A stretch of 64,000 bases of DNA from Conexibacter woesei DSM 14684 (lineage in GTDB: Bacteria > Actinomycetota > Thermoleophilia > Solirubrobacterales > Solirubrobacteraceae): assembly GCF_000025265.1 (NCBI RefSeq), contig NC_013739.1, positions 372,001 through 436,000 of the forward strand, read 5' to 3'. The notes beneath the pieces were generated by a model that saw nothing but the letters and a program-made list of their open reading frames with translations, was not told the DNA's origin and ran no database searches. The position numbers were made by a program, and so were the translations under genes. This document shows positions 16,483 to 25,046 of the stretch, in pieces. Position 1 is the stretch's first letter; each line of letters starts with the position of its first letter.

Positions 16483-17559
16483 GTGTCCACCGTCGCGACG
16501 CCGATCCTCCACGCCGACGTCGACGCGTTCTTCGCGTCGGTCGAGCAGCGTGACGACCCCGCGCTGCGGGGGCGGGAGGTGATCGTCGGCGGCGGGGTCG
16601 TGATGGCCGCCAGCTATGAGGCGCGCGCCCGCGGCGTGCGCGGCGGGATGGGCGAGGTGCGGGCGCGCCGGCTCTGCCCCGGCGCGGTCTGGGTCGCGCC
16701 GCGGATGGACGCCTACGTCGCCGCGAGCAGGGAGGTGCTGGCGCTGTTCGAGGCGGCGGCGCCGCAGGTCGAGGCGGTCTCGGTCGAGGAGGCGTTCCTC
16801 GACGTCTCGGCGCTCGCCTCGCCGGCGCGCACGCCGGAGTCGATCGCGATCAGGCTGCGGCGCGACGCGCGCGCGCAGCTCGGGCTGCCGCTCACGGTCG
16901 GCGTCGCGCGCAGCAAGGTGCTGGCGAAGATGGCGAGCCGCGCGGCGAAGCCCGACGGGCTGCTCGTGCTCGAACCGGAGCGGGAGACGGCGTTCCTCGC
17001 GCCGCTGGCGGTCGAGCGGCTGTGGGGCGTCGGCCCGGCGACGGCGGACAAGCTCCGCGCGCGCGGGCTCGCGACCGTCGGCGCGGTCGCCGAGCTGCCC
17101 GAGCACGAGCTGGCGGCGGTGCTCGGCAAGGCCGGGGCGCGGGCGATCCACGCCGCCGTCCACGGCCGCGACCTGCGGCCGGTGCGCCCGCCGGGGCCGC
17201 GGCGCTCGTTCGGCGCGCAGCGGGCGCTCGCGCGCGGGACGGCGACGCCGGAGCGGATCGACGCGCTGCTCGCGGACGTCGTCGAGCGCGTGACGCGGCG
17301 GCTGCAGGCCGACGGGCGTGCCGGCCGGACCGTCCGCCTGCACCTCCGCTTCGACGACTTCACGCGCCTCGCGCGCGCCCGCACGCTCGCGCGCGCGACC
17401 GCCTCGCCGGCCGCGGTCGAGGCTGCCGCGCGTGCGCTGCTGGACGCCGCGGCGCCGCGGATCGCGCGTGACGGGCTGACCTGCCTCGGCGTCTCGGTCG
17501 ACAACCTCGACGCGCCCGGCGGCGGCGAGCAGCTCGCGCTGCCGCTGGTCCTCACGTGA
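16483..17559 (+). CDS. dinB: DNA polymerase IV (Y family)
   Basis: 358 residues. The start GTG 16483 is the only plausible one before the conserved ILHADVDAFFASVE and directly follows the SOS box, with no ribosome site, so leaderless translation is likely. Catalytic acids are Asp12/Asp14 (HADVDAF) and Glu102/103 (VSVEEAFLD). The thumb helix-hairpin-helix reads LWGVGPATADKLRARGL, and the little-finger domain follows from ~235. The C-terminal EQLALPLVL resembles a beta-clamp binding motif. It performs error-prone translesion synthesis. It overlaps the convergent sigma-factor gene by 8 bp at the 3' end. Confidence 0.95.
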   Translation: MSTVATPILHADVDAFFASVEQRDDPALRGREVIVGGGVVMAASYEARARGVRGGMGEVRARRLCPGAVWVAPRMDAYVAASREVLALFEAAAPQVEAVSVEEAFLDVSALASPARTPESIAIRLRRDARAQLGLPLTVGVARSKVLAKMASRAAKPDGLLVLEPERETAFLAPLAVERLWGVGPATADKLRARGLATVGAVAELPEHELAAVLGKAGARAIHAAVHGRDLRPVRPPGPRRSFGAQRALARGTATPERIDALLADVVERVTRRLQADGRAGRTVRLHLRFDDFTRLARARTLARATASPAAVEAAARALLDAAAPRIARDGLTCLGVSVDNLDAPGGGEQLALPLVLT

Positions 17560-18811
17560 CCGGCGCCGAGCGGATCCGCTCGGCGAGGAACTCCTGCTCG
17601 ACCGCGTTGTCGCTGATCGCGAGCGCTGCTCTGTACGCGCCGACCGCCTCCGCGTCACGCCCGAGGCGGTGCAGCAGCTCCGCCTTCGTCGCCGGCAGGT
17701 AGCGGTAGCCGGCGAGCCGGCCGTCGCGCTCGATCGCCTCGACCTCGGCGAGCGCGGCCGCCGGCCCGTCGACCATCGACAGCGCGACGGCGCGGTTGAG
17801 CGCGACGACCGGCGAGGGCCAGATCCGCAGCAGCTCGTCGTACAGCGTCAGGATCTGCGGCCAGTCGGTCTCGGCGTAGCTGCTCGCGTGGGCGTGCAGC
17901 GAGGCGATCGCCGCCTGCAACGTGAAGCGGCCGGGCGGACCGCCACGCAGCGAGGCGACGATCAGACGGTCGGCCTCGGCGATCGGCGCGCGCTCCCACG
18001 CGGACCGGTCCTGCTGCTCCAGTCGCAGCAGGCGGCCGTCGGCGTCGGTGCGCGTCGCGCGGCGCGCGTGGTGGACGAGCAGCAGCGCCAGCAGCCCGGC
18101 GACCTCGCGGTCCTCGGGCAGCAGCAGCCGCAGCATCCGCGCGAGGTCGAGCGCGCGGCCGGTCAGCTCGTCGCGCACCAGCTGCTCCCCGGAGTGCGCG
18201 GCGTGGCCGGCGGCGTAGAGCAGGTGGATGACGGTCAGGACCGCGTCGACGCGCGCCGGCAGCTCCGCTGCCGACGGCACCGCGTAGGGGATCGAGGCGG
18301 CGGCGATCTTCTTCTTCGCGCGCGTGATCCGCGCCGCCATCGTCGCCTCGGCGACGAGGAACGCCTGTGCGACGTCGGCCGTCGCGACGCCGCAGACGAG
18401 CCGCAGCGTCAGCGCGATCTGCGCCTCCTGCGACAGCGCCGGATGGCAGCAGGTGAAGACGAGCCGCAGCCGGTCGTCGGGGATCGCGCCGGCGTCGTCG
18501 TCGCTGCCGCCGTCGGCGGTCGTGTCGTGCGGCGCGGCGTCGTCCGGCTCCAGCAGCAGCGGCAGCTTGCCCTGGAGCGTGCGCCGGCGCGCGATCGCGT
18601 TGAGCGCGTTGCGGCGGGCGGCGGTCGTCAGCCAGGCGCCCGGCCGCGCGGGCACGCCGTCGCGCGTCCACGCCTCGAGCGCGGCGACGTAGGCGTCCTG
18701 CACCGCCTCCTCGGCGGCGTCGAGGTCGCGCGTGACGCGCACCGTCGCGGCGAGCACCCAGGCCCACTCGCGCCGGTGCGCGTCGGCGACCGCCTGTTCG
18801 GCGGCGCTCAG
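17552..18811 (-). CDS. ECF42-type RNA polymerase sigma factor
   Basis: Region 2 (AEEAVQDAYVAALEAWT), the linker Cys motif VFTCCHPALSQEAQIALTLRLV and region 4 (VATADVAQAFLVAEATMAARITRAKKKI) are followed by a ~200-residue C-terminal extension with a TPR-like helical repeat, the mark of group ECF42. I place the start at CTG 18809-18811. GGAGGAGG lies 4 bp upstream, CTG overlaps the YCII stop by 4 bp (CTGA), and the extra 18 residues (AVADAHRREWAW within them) complete region 2. The only ATG/GTG choice, GTG 18757, would truncate region 2. Length is then 419 residues. ECF42 factors are known to be coupled to YCII/DGPF genes, as here. Confidence 0.92.
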   Translation of the reverse strand: MSAAEQAVADAHRREWAWVLAATVRVTRDLDAAEEAVQDAYVAALEAWTRDGVPARPGAWLTTAARRNALNAIARRRTLQGKLPLLLEPDDAAPHDTTADGGSDDDAGAIPDDRLRLVFTCCHPALSQEAQIALTLRLVCGVATADVAQAFLVAEATMAARITRAKKKIAAASIPYAVPSAAELPARVDAVLTVIHLLYAAGHAAHSGEQLVRDELTGRALDLARMLRLLLPEDREVAGLLALLLVHHARRATRTDADGRLLRLEQQDRSAWERAPIAEADRLIVASLRGGPPGRFTLQAAIASLHAHASSYAETDWPQILTLYDELLRIWPSPVVALNRAVALSMVDGPAAALAEVEAIERDGRLAGYRYLPATKAELLHRLGRDAEAVGAYRAALAISDNAVEQEFLAERIRSAPVT

Positions 18812-19155
18812 CCGTCCTCCTCCGCCGCGATCGCGAAGCCGAGCAGCGGACGCACCTCGACGCCGCCCTCGACGATCGGCGTCATCTTCGCCAGCGCGAG
18901 CGCGTGGTCGAGGTCGCGCGCCTCGATCACGAAGACGCCGGCCAGCTCCTCCTTCGTCTCGATGAACGGGCCGTCGGTGAGCAGGTCGCCGCGGATCGCG
19001 GTGGCGGTCGCGCCCGGCTGGAGCGCCAGGCCGGCGATCTCCCGCCCGCCCGCCGCGGCGATCCGGTCGGGCAGCGCGCCGTGCGCCTCCATCACCTCCG
19101 GCGGCAGCTGCTCCGGCGGCACGCGCTCGTAGATCAGGATCGCGTACTGGGGCAT
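18808..19155 (-). CDS. YCII/DGPF-domain protein
   Basis: 115 residues from ATG 19153-19155, overlapping the preceding stop by 1 bp (TGATG). It contains the diagnostic TDGPFIETKEELAGVFVIEA (residues ~60-80) and PQYAILIYE at the N-terminus. It is the standard genomic partner of ECF42 sigma factors. Its biochemical role is unknown; the fold is dimeric alpha-beta-barrel-like. It sits between the AHSA1-like and sigma genes in one operon. Confidence 0.93.
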   Translation of the reverse strand: MPQYAILIYERVPPEQLPPEVMEAHGALPDRIAAAGGREIAGLALQPGATATAIRGDLLTDGPFIETKEELAGVFVIEARDLDHALALAKMTPIVEGGVEVRPLLGFAIAAEEDG

Positions 19156-19868
19156 CAGGCCACCGCCTCGGCCGCGCTGAGCCATCCGCGCCACGCCTGC
19201 TCGACGCGTCGCGGGTCGGCGCCGGCGCCGAACAGGTGCAGCGCGACGGTGCTCGGCGCGTCCCACGCGTCGCGGCCGTAGACGCGGAAGAACGCGTCGC
19301 CGGTGCGCACGCCGAGGAAGTAGGGCGTGAGGTAGTCGACGACGCCCTCGACCGGCTCGACCCCGGCCGGCGTCAGCCGCACGCGGTCGCCGACGGCCGC
19401 GTCGCCGGGCAGCCCGAGGCGCGTGCGCAGCGCGGCGACCGGCTCGGTCGTATCGACGCCGACGTAGGCGCCGTCGCGTCCGGCGAAGTGGGCCACGTAC
19501 TCGCTCAGCGAGTGGCGGTAGAAGTCGGTGTGCTGCACGCAGCCGTCGAGCACGACGTCGTAGTCGTCGCCGGCGACGCTTGTGTGCACGTAGCGCACGC
19601 GCGTCCCGCCGGCGTGCGGCTCGAGCGTGTAGTCCAGCTCGTTGCGCCAGCCGTCCGGCGCCTCCGCGCGCGTCGCGAAGCGGCGCGGCGGATCCCACGC
19701 CGTGACGGTGCCGCCCGCAGGCGACAGCCCGCGCTCGGCGCCGCCGACGCGCGGCTCGAACTCGATCTCCCAGATCCAGCCGGCCGCGCGCCGGGTGACC
19801 GCGTCCCACACCTGCTGCGGGTCGCCGGGGACGACGTCCTCCCAGCGCACCACGAACTCTCTGTACAT
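19155..19868 (-). CDS. SRPBCC/AHSA1-like protein
   Basis: 237 residues from ATG 19866-19868. The N-terminal half is a START/AHSA1-like ligand-binding fold: FVVRWEDVVPGDPQQVWDAVTRRAAGWIWEIEFEPRVGG in short segments, TVTAWDPPRRFATR and ELDYTLEPHAGGTRVRYVH. The C-terminal half resembles the second helper domain often fused in actinobacterial homologues. It is the first gene of an operon with the YCII and ECF42 genes, likely a target of that sigma factor. A TGTCGA element lies on this strand at 19942-19947, 74 bp upstream of the start, and may be the sigma -35 site (from memory of the ECF42 motif; uncertain). Confidence 0.85.
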   Translation of the reverse strand: MYREFVVRWEDVVPGDPQQVWDAVTRRAAGWIWEIEFEPRVGGAERGLSPAGGTVTAWDPPRRFATRAEAPDGWRNELDYTLEPHAGGTRVRYVHTSVAGDDYDVVLDGCVQHTDFYRHSLSEYVAHFAGRDGAYVGVDTTEPVAALRTRLGLPGDAAVGDRVRLTPAGVEPVEGVVDYLTPYFLGVRTGDAFFRVYGRDAWDAPSTVALHLFGAGADPRRVEQAWRGWLSAAEAVA

Positions 19869-19955
19869 CGCTTGCTCCGTTCCCGTCGTGTCGAGCCGCT
19901 CAGGCTCCTTCTACACCTACGACAAACGGGAGGCGAGCAAATCGACAGCGTCGTG

Positions 19956-20735
19956 TCAGGACGCCTTCGCGCGATCCGCGTTCGCGACGATCGCGTCGTG
20001 GACGTACTGCGTGAAGCCGGGCGCGACCTCGTCCCACGTCGTGCCGTAGCGCGGGTCGGAGACGAACAGCTCGGCGATCCCGCGGTGCATCTCGTGGCTG
20101 CAGTCGTAGAACCAGCGCGACAAGTGGAGGCGGTACGCCTCCGCCAGCTCCATCGCGACCGGCCCGGTCGCCGGCTCGCCGATCCGCAGCGCGTCGGCGA
20201 ACCGCGCGATGTTCGCGTCCGCCTCCGCCTTGATCGCGATCCAGTCGTCCTTCGTGTACGCCGCCGTGCGCCGCTGCGACTCCTTCCAGGCGTCGCTGTC
20301 GCCCCAGCGCTGTCCGGCCTCGTCGCTGTACTCGGCGAATCTGTCGGTCCCGAAGATCTCGAACTGCTCCTCGGGGGTCAGGGAGATGCCCATGTTCTGT
20401 GCCTCCATCTCTTGCTCGATCGCGCCGAGCAGCGCCGCGGTGCGGGCGTGACGCTCGCGCAGCAGCCGGTGCTGCCGGCGCAGGTGGTCGTGCGAGCCGG
20501 CGTCCGGGTCGGCGAGGATCGCGGCGATCTCGTCGAGCCTGAACTCCAGCTCTCGGTAGAACAGGATCTGCCGCAGTCGCCGCAGGTCCGCGTCGGAGTA
20601 CAGGCGGTAGCCGGCCTCGCTGCGCCCGTCCGGCGTCAGCAGCCCGATGTCGTCGTAGTGGTGCAGCGTTCGCACCGACACGTGCGACAGGCGGGCGACC
20701 TCACCGACCGTGTACTCGTTCACGCGAGGCATCAT
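19956..20735 (-). CDS. MerR-family regulator, TipA-like (TipAS drug-binding domain)
   Basis: Up to 259 residues from ATG 20733-20735. The HTH reads YTVGEVARLSHVSVRTLHHYDDIGLLTPDGRSEAGYR in segments, followed by a coiled linker (~75-120) and a TipAS domain (~125-259) with EEQFEIFGTDRFAEYSDEA and the C-terminal YVHDAIVANADRAKAS. TipA proteins bind thiopeptides and other drugs and activate their own promoter. The promoter here has the TipA-type palindrome in a 19-bp spacer. The -10 hexamer overlaps the first ATG codons, so the real start may be GTG 20721-20723 (VNEYTVGEV), probably leaderless, giving 255 residues. Confidence 0.92.
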   Translation of the reverse strand: MMPRVNEYTVGEVARLSHVSVRTLHHYDDIGLLTPDGRSEAGYRLYSDADLRRLRQILFYRELEFRLDEIAAILADPDAGSHDHLRRQHRLLRERHARTAALLGAIEQEMEAQNMGISLTPEEQFEIFGTDRFAEYSDEAGQRWGDSDAWKESQRRTAAYTKDDWIAIKAEADANIARFADALRIGEPATGPVAMELAEAYRLHLSRWFYDCSHEMHRGIAELFVSDPRYGTTWDEVAPGFTQYVHDAIVANADRAKAS

Positions 20736-20762
20736 GCGGCCTCACGTTACGTGAGAGTCAAG
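20727..20762 (-). promoter_or_regulatory. MerR-type promoter and operator of the tipA-like gene
   Basis: On the minus strand a -35 TTGACT (20757-20762) and a -10 CATGAT are separated by 19 bp, the elongated spacer typical of MerR activators. The palindrome CTCACG-N3-CGTGAG (20741-20755) fills most of the spacer. It closely resembles the tipA operator of Streptomyces as I recall it. Confidence 0.75.
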
Positions 20763-20780
20763 GGCGGATCTGGAAGATCG

Positions 20781-21113
20781 CTACGACGGCGCTGCGGTTT
20801 CGCCGACGTGCACGACCTCGCACTGGTGCGGCTCGAACTGGATCAGCCCGGCGAGCTGCCGGGCGACCTGGCTGAACTCCGGCGACCGCTGCATGTGCGC
20901 GAGGTGCTCGGGCGTCTCCCACTGGAGGTAATTGAAGACGCGCGTGCCGTCGGTGCTGCGGTGGATGCTGGCGGAGATGAAGCCGGGCCGGCCGACGGCG
21001 ACGCGGTCGATGATCTCGGCGTTGATCCGCACGACCTCGTCCTGGTCGGCAGGCGTGCACGTGAAGACGTTGACGAACGTCGCGTACGTGGAGTTCTCGA
21101 CGATCGTCGGCAT
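20781..21113 (-). CDS. antibiotic-biosynthesis-monooxygenase (ABM) domain protein
   Basis: 110 residues from ATG 21111-21113. A single ABM ferredoxin-like fold is visible: YATFVNVFTCTPADQDEV at the start, RPGFISASIHRSTDGTRVFNYLQWE in parts around 42-66, and HLAHMQRSPEF near 72. Such small dimeric proteins oxidise quinone-like substrates or degrade haem. The Asn near residue 14 and the Trp/His of YLQWETPEHLAHM are in the expected places. It lies upstream of the tipA-like gene on the same strand, but the tipA-like gene has its own promoter. Confidence 0.88.
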   Translation of the reverse strand: MPTIVENSTYATFVNVFTCTPADQDEVVRINAEIIDRVAVGRPGFISASIHRSTDGTRVFNYLQWETPEHLAHMQRSPEFSQVARQLAGLIQFEPHQCEVVHVGETAAPS

Positions 21114-21153
21114 GTGGGCCAGCCTAGCGCGGGGCCGCCGTTCGCGCGGCCGT

Positions 21154-21711
21154 ATGCTCCAGCCGGTGCGGACGAAGAAGGAGCTGTCGATCGGCGAGTG
21201 GGCCGTGCTCGCGCTGCTGTGCGAGCGGCCGATGCACGGCTACGCGATCGCGGCGGCGATGGCGCCTGACGGGGAGATCGGACAGATCTGGTCGCTCGGG
21301 CAGCCGCTCACCTACCGCGCGCTGAGCGTGATGCAGCGGCTGGAGCTGGTCGAGGTCAACGCGTTCAAGCCCGGTGACCGCGCGCCCAGACGGACGGAGC
21401 TGCGCGCGAACGCGAGAGCGAGACGGATGGTGTCGCGATGGCTCAGAACGCCGGCCGCGCGACCGCGCGACCTGCGCTCCGAGCTGCTGCTGAAGATGGC
21501 GTTCCTGCGCCGGCGGCGCAGACCGCTCGTGCCGCTGCTGCGCGCGCAGCGCGAGCTGCTCGCCGAGCGGATCGGCGAGCTGGAGGGCGCGCCGGTCCGC
21601 GCCGGCGATCCGCTCGCCGACGTGCTCCGCTGGCGCTGGATCAGCGCGGAGGCCGGCCTCCGCTTCGTCGACGAGATGCTCGCGCGCGAGTCGCGCGCCG
21701 GGGCCGCCTGA
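21154..21711 (+). CDS. PadR-family transcriptional regulator
   Basis: 185 residues from ATG 21154 (MLQPVRTKKELS); GTG 21166 is an alternative start. The winged HTH spans residues ~10-85: SIGEWAVLALLCERPMHGYAIAAAM is the classic PadR opening, and the wing contains RAPRRTELRANARARR. The C-terminal helical part (~95-185) with LLLKMAFLRR and LLRAQRELLAERI forms the dimer interface. Repression of a nearby exporter or enzyme is usual, but no clear operator was found. AGA Arg codons are frequent (about seven). Divergent from the ABM gene by 40 bp. Confidence 0.9.
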   Translation: MLQPVRTKKELSIGEWAVLALLCERPMHGYAIAAAMAPDGEIGQIWSLGQPLTYRALSVMQRLELVEVNAFKPGDRAPRRTELRANARARRMVSRWLRTPAARPRDLRSELLLKMAFLRRRRRPLVPLLRAQRELLAERIGELEGAPVRAGDPLADVLRWRWISAEAGLRFVDEMLARESRAGAA

Positions 21712-21719
21712 GGCGGCCC
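21701..21719 (+). terminator. hairpin with the PadR stop codon in its loop
   Basis: GGGCCGCC-TGA-GGCGGCCC: 8-bp perfect stem whose 3-nt loop is the stop codon of the PadR gene. A second stem, GGCGGCC with GGCCGCC (21712-21737), overlaps it. Lies between convergent genes. Confidence 0.5.
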
Positions 21720-21743
21720 GGCCCGCCACCGGCCGCCCGGCCG

Positions 21744-22109
21744 TCAGCCGGCGGGCGCGTAGCGGTTGTGCAGCATCAGGTCGTTGCCGTCGGGGTCGTT
21801 GAAGAACGCCATGTGGCAGACGCCGGAGTCCATCGTCTCGCCGATGAACTCGACGCCCTTCGCCTCCAGCTCCGAGCGCGCGGCCGGGACGTCGTCCACG
21901 TGCAGCGCGAGGTGGCCGTTCTTCTGCGGCGAGAACGGGATGCCGAAGCTCGCCGGCTCCCAGATCGACAGGCACGTCTCACCGATCCAGAACTCGCTGG
22001 GCGTGTTGGCGTCCTGGCGCAGGCCGAGCGTCTCGCCGTAGAAGGTGCGGGCGCGCTCCGTGTCCTGCGACGGGACGCCGACGTAGTCGAGCTTGACGAT
22101 CGCGTTCAC
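21744..22109 (-). CDS. VOC/glyoxalase-fold protein
   Basis: 121 residues from GTG 22107-22109, chosen for the AAGGAG site 6 bp upstream. It is a single VOC domain: KLDYVGVPSQDTERARTFYGETLGLR at the N-terminus (in segments), GHLALHVDDVPAARSELEAKG in the middle, and MAFFNDPDGNDLMLHNRY at the end. His, Glu and Asp residues consistent with metal ligands occur (HLALHVDD, CHMAFFNDPDGN). Functions in the family range from dioxygenases to drug-binding proteins. It is divergent from the giant LuxR regulator. Confidence 0.92.
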   Translation of the reverse strand: MNAIVKLDYVGVPSQDTERARTFYGETLGLRQDANTPSEFWIGETCLSIWEPASFGIPFSPQKNGHLALHVDDVPAARSELEAKGVEFIGETMDSGVCHMAFFNDPDGNDLMLHNRYAPAG

Positions 22110-22211
22110 GACGGTCTCCTTTGTCGAGTGCTGCGGTTGGGGTCGCCATCCTGACAGCGGTTGCGGCCAACGTGTGACCGCAACCGGGCGCGGCCGCGTA
22201 CCCTGCGGAGC

Positions 22212-24962
22212 ATGGTGGGATCCGGCGGCACGGACGCAGGTCGGCTGGTCGGGCGCGCGACCGAGCTGGCGCGCGTCCGCGCGCTCGTCGCGCAGGCGCG
22301 CGAGGGGCGCGGCGGCGCGCTCGTCGTCGAGGGCGCGCCCGGGGTCGGCAAGAGCACGCTGCTGCGCGCGCTCGACGCGCCCGGCGTGCACGTGCTCGCG
22401 ACGACCGGCGTCGAGACCGAGGTCGACCTGCCGTTCGCCGGGCTCGCCGAGCTGCTGGCGCCGCTGCTCGCCCACGCCGACGCGCTTCCGCAGGCGCAGC
22501 GCGCCGCGCTGCGGGCGGCGCTCGCGCTCGACGCGCCCGGCGGCGCCGAGCGGGTGCTCGTCCTGCACGCCGTCGTCGCGCTGCTCGCGACCGCCGCGGG
22601 CGAGCAGCCGCTGCTGCTGCTCGTCGACGACGTCCAGTGGCTCGACGCCTCCTCGCAGGAGGCGATCGCCTTCCTCGCCCGCCGTGCCGGTCGCCTGCCG
22701 CTCGCGCTCGTCGCGGTCCGCTCGCTGCGCGGCGCGCCGTACACGCCGTGGCCGGAGGTCGAGCGGCTGCCGCTGGAGGACCTCGCGCGCGCCGACGCGC
22801 TCGCGCTCGCGCGCGCCGGCGGCCTCGCCTCGCCGGTCGCCGAGGCGGTCGTCGACGCCGTCGGCGGCAACCCGCTCGCGCTCGTTGAGGCGCCGTCGGA
22901 GCTGACCGCCGCGCAGCGCGATGGCGCCGTCGCGCTGCCCGACCCGCTCCCGACCGGCGAGCGGCTGACGCGTGCCTACGCCGCCCGCGTCGCCGCGCTG
23001 CCCGCGCCGGCGCGCGAGGCGCTGCTGCTGGCGGCGGCGAGCGGGAGCGTGTCGCCGGCGGCACCTGACGGGCTGCTCGACTCCGCAGAGGACGCCGGGC
23101 TCGTCCACGTCGAGGCCGGGCGGGTGCGGTTCGCGCATCCGCTCGTGCGCGCCGCCGTCTACCACGCCGCCACGCCCGCCCGCCGCCGCGCGGCGCACAG
23201 GGCGCTCGCCGCCGCCGGCTCGCCGCAGGAGCGTGCGCGGCACCTCGCCGCCGCCGCGACGGCGCCCGACGAGCAGCTCGCCGCCGAGCTGGAGACGCTC
23301 GGCCACGAGGCGCGCGAGCGCGGCGCGACGGCGACCGCGATCGATCTGCTGGAGCGGGCCGCGCAGCTCAGCCCGGCGTCCGAGCGGGCGGCGGCGCGCA
23401 CGATCGCGGCGGCCGGCACCGCGACGGTCGCGGGCCAGCCGGCGCGGGCGCGGGCGCTGATCGACGCGCTGCTGCCGTCGCTGGAGGATCCGCTCGTGCG
23501 CGCCGACGCGGAGTTCGTCCGCGGCGCCGCGATCCTCCAGGTCGGCCGCCCGCGCGAGGCGTACGCGCTGCTGGAGGACGCGGCCGAGCGGGTCGCCGAG
23601 CGCGATCCGACGCGCGCGGCGCTGCTGCTGACGCAGGCGTCGGTCGCGCTCGTCTCCTCGGGACCGGTCTCCGAGCTGGCGGAGCTGGCGGCGCGGGCGC
23701 AGGCGCTCGCGCCGCCGTGGGTCGCGTACGCGCCGGCGGTTCTGCGGGCGGAAGCGCTCGCCGGGCTCGGCGACCACGCGCAGGCGCGCGCGCTGCTGAG
23801 CGAGCACGCCGACGCGCTGCGCGAGGCCGACGCGGTCGGACCGGGTCACGAGCTGCTGTCGATCGCCGCCCTCTGCATGATCTGGATGGAGCAGTACGAC
23901 GCGGCCGAGCGGGTGCTGCGGCGGCTGATCGCGACCGCGCGCGCGAAGGGCGCCGTCAGCGCGCTCGCGCTGCCCGTCGCGGTGCTCGGATCGCTCCACA
24001 TCCGCCGCGCGGAGCTGGACGCGGCGGCCGGCTGCGCGGCCGAGGCGGTCGTGCTCTCCGACGACGCCGGGGACGGCTTCGTGCGCGCGCTGGCGCTGAC
24101 GAGCGCGGCGTTCGTCGAGGCGCACCGGGGCGAGGCGGAGGCGTGTCGCGCGCACGCCGCGCGCGTGCTGGAGCTGAGCGCCGGCCTGGGGCTGACGGCG
24201 ACGCAGGCGACCGCCGAGCAGGCGCTCGGGATGCTCGCGCTCGGGCTCGGCGAGAGCGACGCCGCGATCCGGCACCTGGAGCGCGCGCGGGCGCACACCG
24301 CGCGGTTCGGCTCGCGCGACCCGTCGTTCCTCTACACCGGCGGCGACCTCGTCGACGCGTACGTGCGGGCCGGCCGCGAGGACGACGCGCGCGCGGTCGC
24401 CGAGGAGCTGGCGGACGGCGCGCAGCTGACGGGCGGCGCGTGGGCGGCGGCCGCGACGGCGCGCAGCCGCGGCCTGCTCGACGCCGACACGCGGATCGAC
24501 GAGCACCTCGCCGCCGCGCTCGCCGCGCACGCGCGGATCGACTCGCCGTTCGAGCTGGCCCGCACGCAGCTGTGCTTCGGCGAGCGGCTGCGCCGCGCCC
24601 GCCGCCGCGCCGACGCGCGTGAGCTGCTGCGCGCCGCGCACGCGACCTTCGCCGCGCTCGGCACCGCGCCGTGGGCGGCGCGCGCGGCCGGCGAGCTGGC
24701 CGCGACCGGGATGCCCGGCGCGGGCGGGCCCGCCGACGCGCCGGCGGCCGGCGCGCCGCCCGCCGGAGTGGGCGCCGCCGAGCTGACCGCCCGCGAGCAG
24801 GCCGTCTGCGAGCTGGTCGCCGGCGGCGCGACCAACCGCGAGGCGGCGACGGCGCTGTTCCTCTCCCCGCGCACGGTCGAGCATCACCTGCGTCAGGCGT
24901 ACCGCAAGCTCGGCGTCCGCTCGCGCACCGAGCTGGCGCTGCGCTGGCGCGACCCGGCGTAG
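22212..24962 (+). CDS. large ATP-binding LuxR-family (LAL) regulator 1
   Basis: 916 residues from ATG 22212. The N-terminal AAA/NACHT-like ATPase has Walker A GAPGVGKST (41-49) and Walker B LLLLVDDVQWLD (~135-146). A long TPR-like helical middle (~330-840) follows. The C-terminal LuxR HTH reads LTAREQAVCELVAGGATNREAATALF then SPRTVEHHLRQAYRKLGV. Proteins of this MalT-like class sense sugars or inducers and activate transcription. Start choice: an in-frame start at 22161 would add 17 unrelated residues. Neighbours give no target. The 230-bp gap after it holds the erm leader region. No AGA codons were noticed. Confidence 0.93.
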   Translation: MVGSGGTDAGRLVGRATELARVRALVAQAREGRGGALVVEGAPGVGKSTLLRALDAPGVHVLATTGVETEVDLPFAGLAELLAPLLAHADALPQAQRAALRAALALDAPGGAERVLVLHAVVALLATAAGEQPLLLLVDDVQWLDASSQEAIAFLARRAGRLPLALVAVRSLRGAPYTPWPEVERLPLEDLARADALALARAGGLASPVAEAVVDAVGGNPLALVEAPSELTAAQRDGAVALPDPLPTGERLTRAYAARVAALPAPAREALLLAAASGSVSPAAPDGLLDSAEDAGLVHVEAGRVRFAHPLVRAAVYHAATPARRRAAHRALAAAGSPQERARHLAAAATAPDEQLAAELETLGHEARERGATATAIDLLERAAQLSPASERAAARTIAAAGTATVAGQPARARALIDALLPSLEDPLVRADAEFVRGAAILQVGRPREAYALLEDAAERVAERDPTRAALLLTQASVALVSSGPVSELAELAARAQALAPPWVAYAPAVLRAEALAGLGDHAQARALLSEHADALREADAVGPGHELLSIAALCMIWMEQYDAAERVLRRLIATARAKGAVSALALPVAVLGSLHIRRAELDAAAGCAAEAVVLSDDAGDGFVRALALTSAAFVEAHRGEAEACRAHAARVLELSAGLGLTATQATAEQALGMLALGLGESDAAIRHLERARAHTARFGSRDPSFLYTGGDLVDAYVRAGREDDARAVAEELADGAQLTGGAWAAAATARSRGLLDADTRIDEHLAAALAAHARIDSPFELARTQLCFGERLRRARRRADARELLRAAHATFAALGTAPWAARAAGELAATGMPGAGGPADAPAAGAPPAGVGAAELTAREQAVCELVAGGATNREAATALFLSPRTVEHHLRQAYRKLGVRSRTELALRWRDPA

Positions 24963-25046
24963 CGGCCCGGCGTAGCGGCCCGGCGGCCAGCGCCCGCGTG
25001 CCGTGCTCCGGCGGCTTCGAGCGGATCGACTACGGCGCGTTCCTGT

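Noticed and set aside
24950-24985. Direct repeat CCCGGCGTAGCGG (two copies) at the end of LAL regulator 1
   Set aside because: Only two short GC-rich copies, including the stop codon; no reason to think it is functional.
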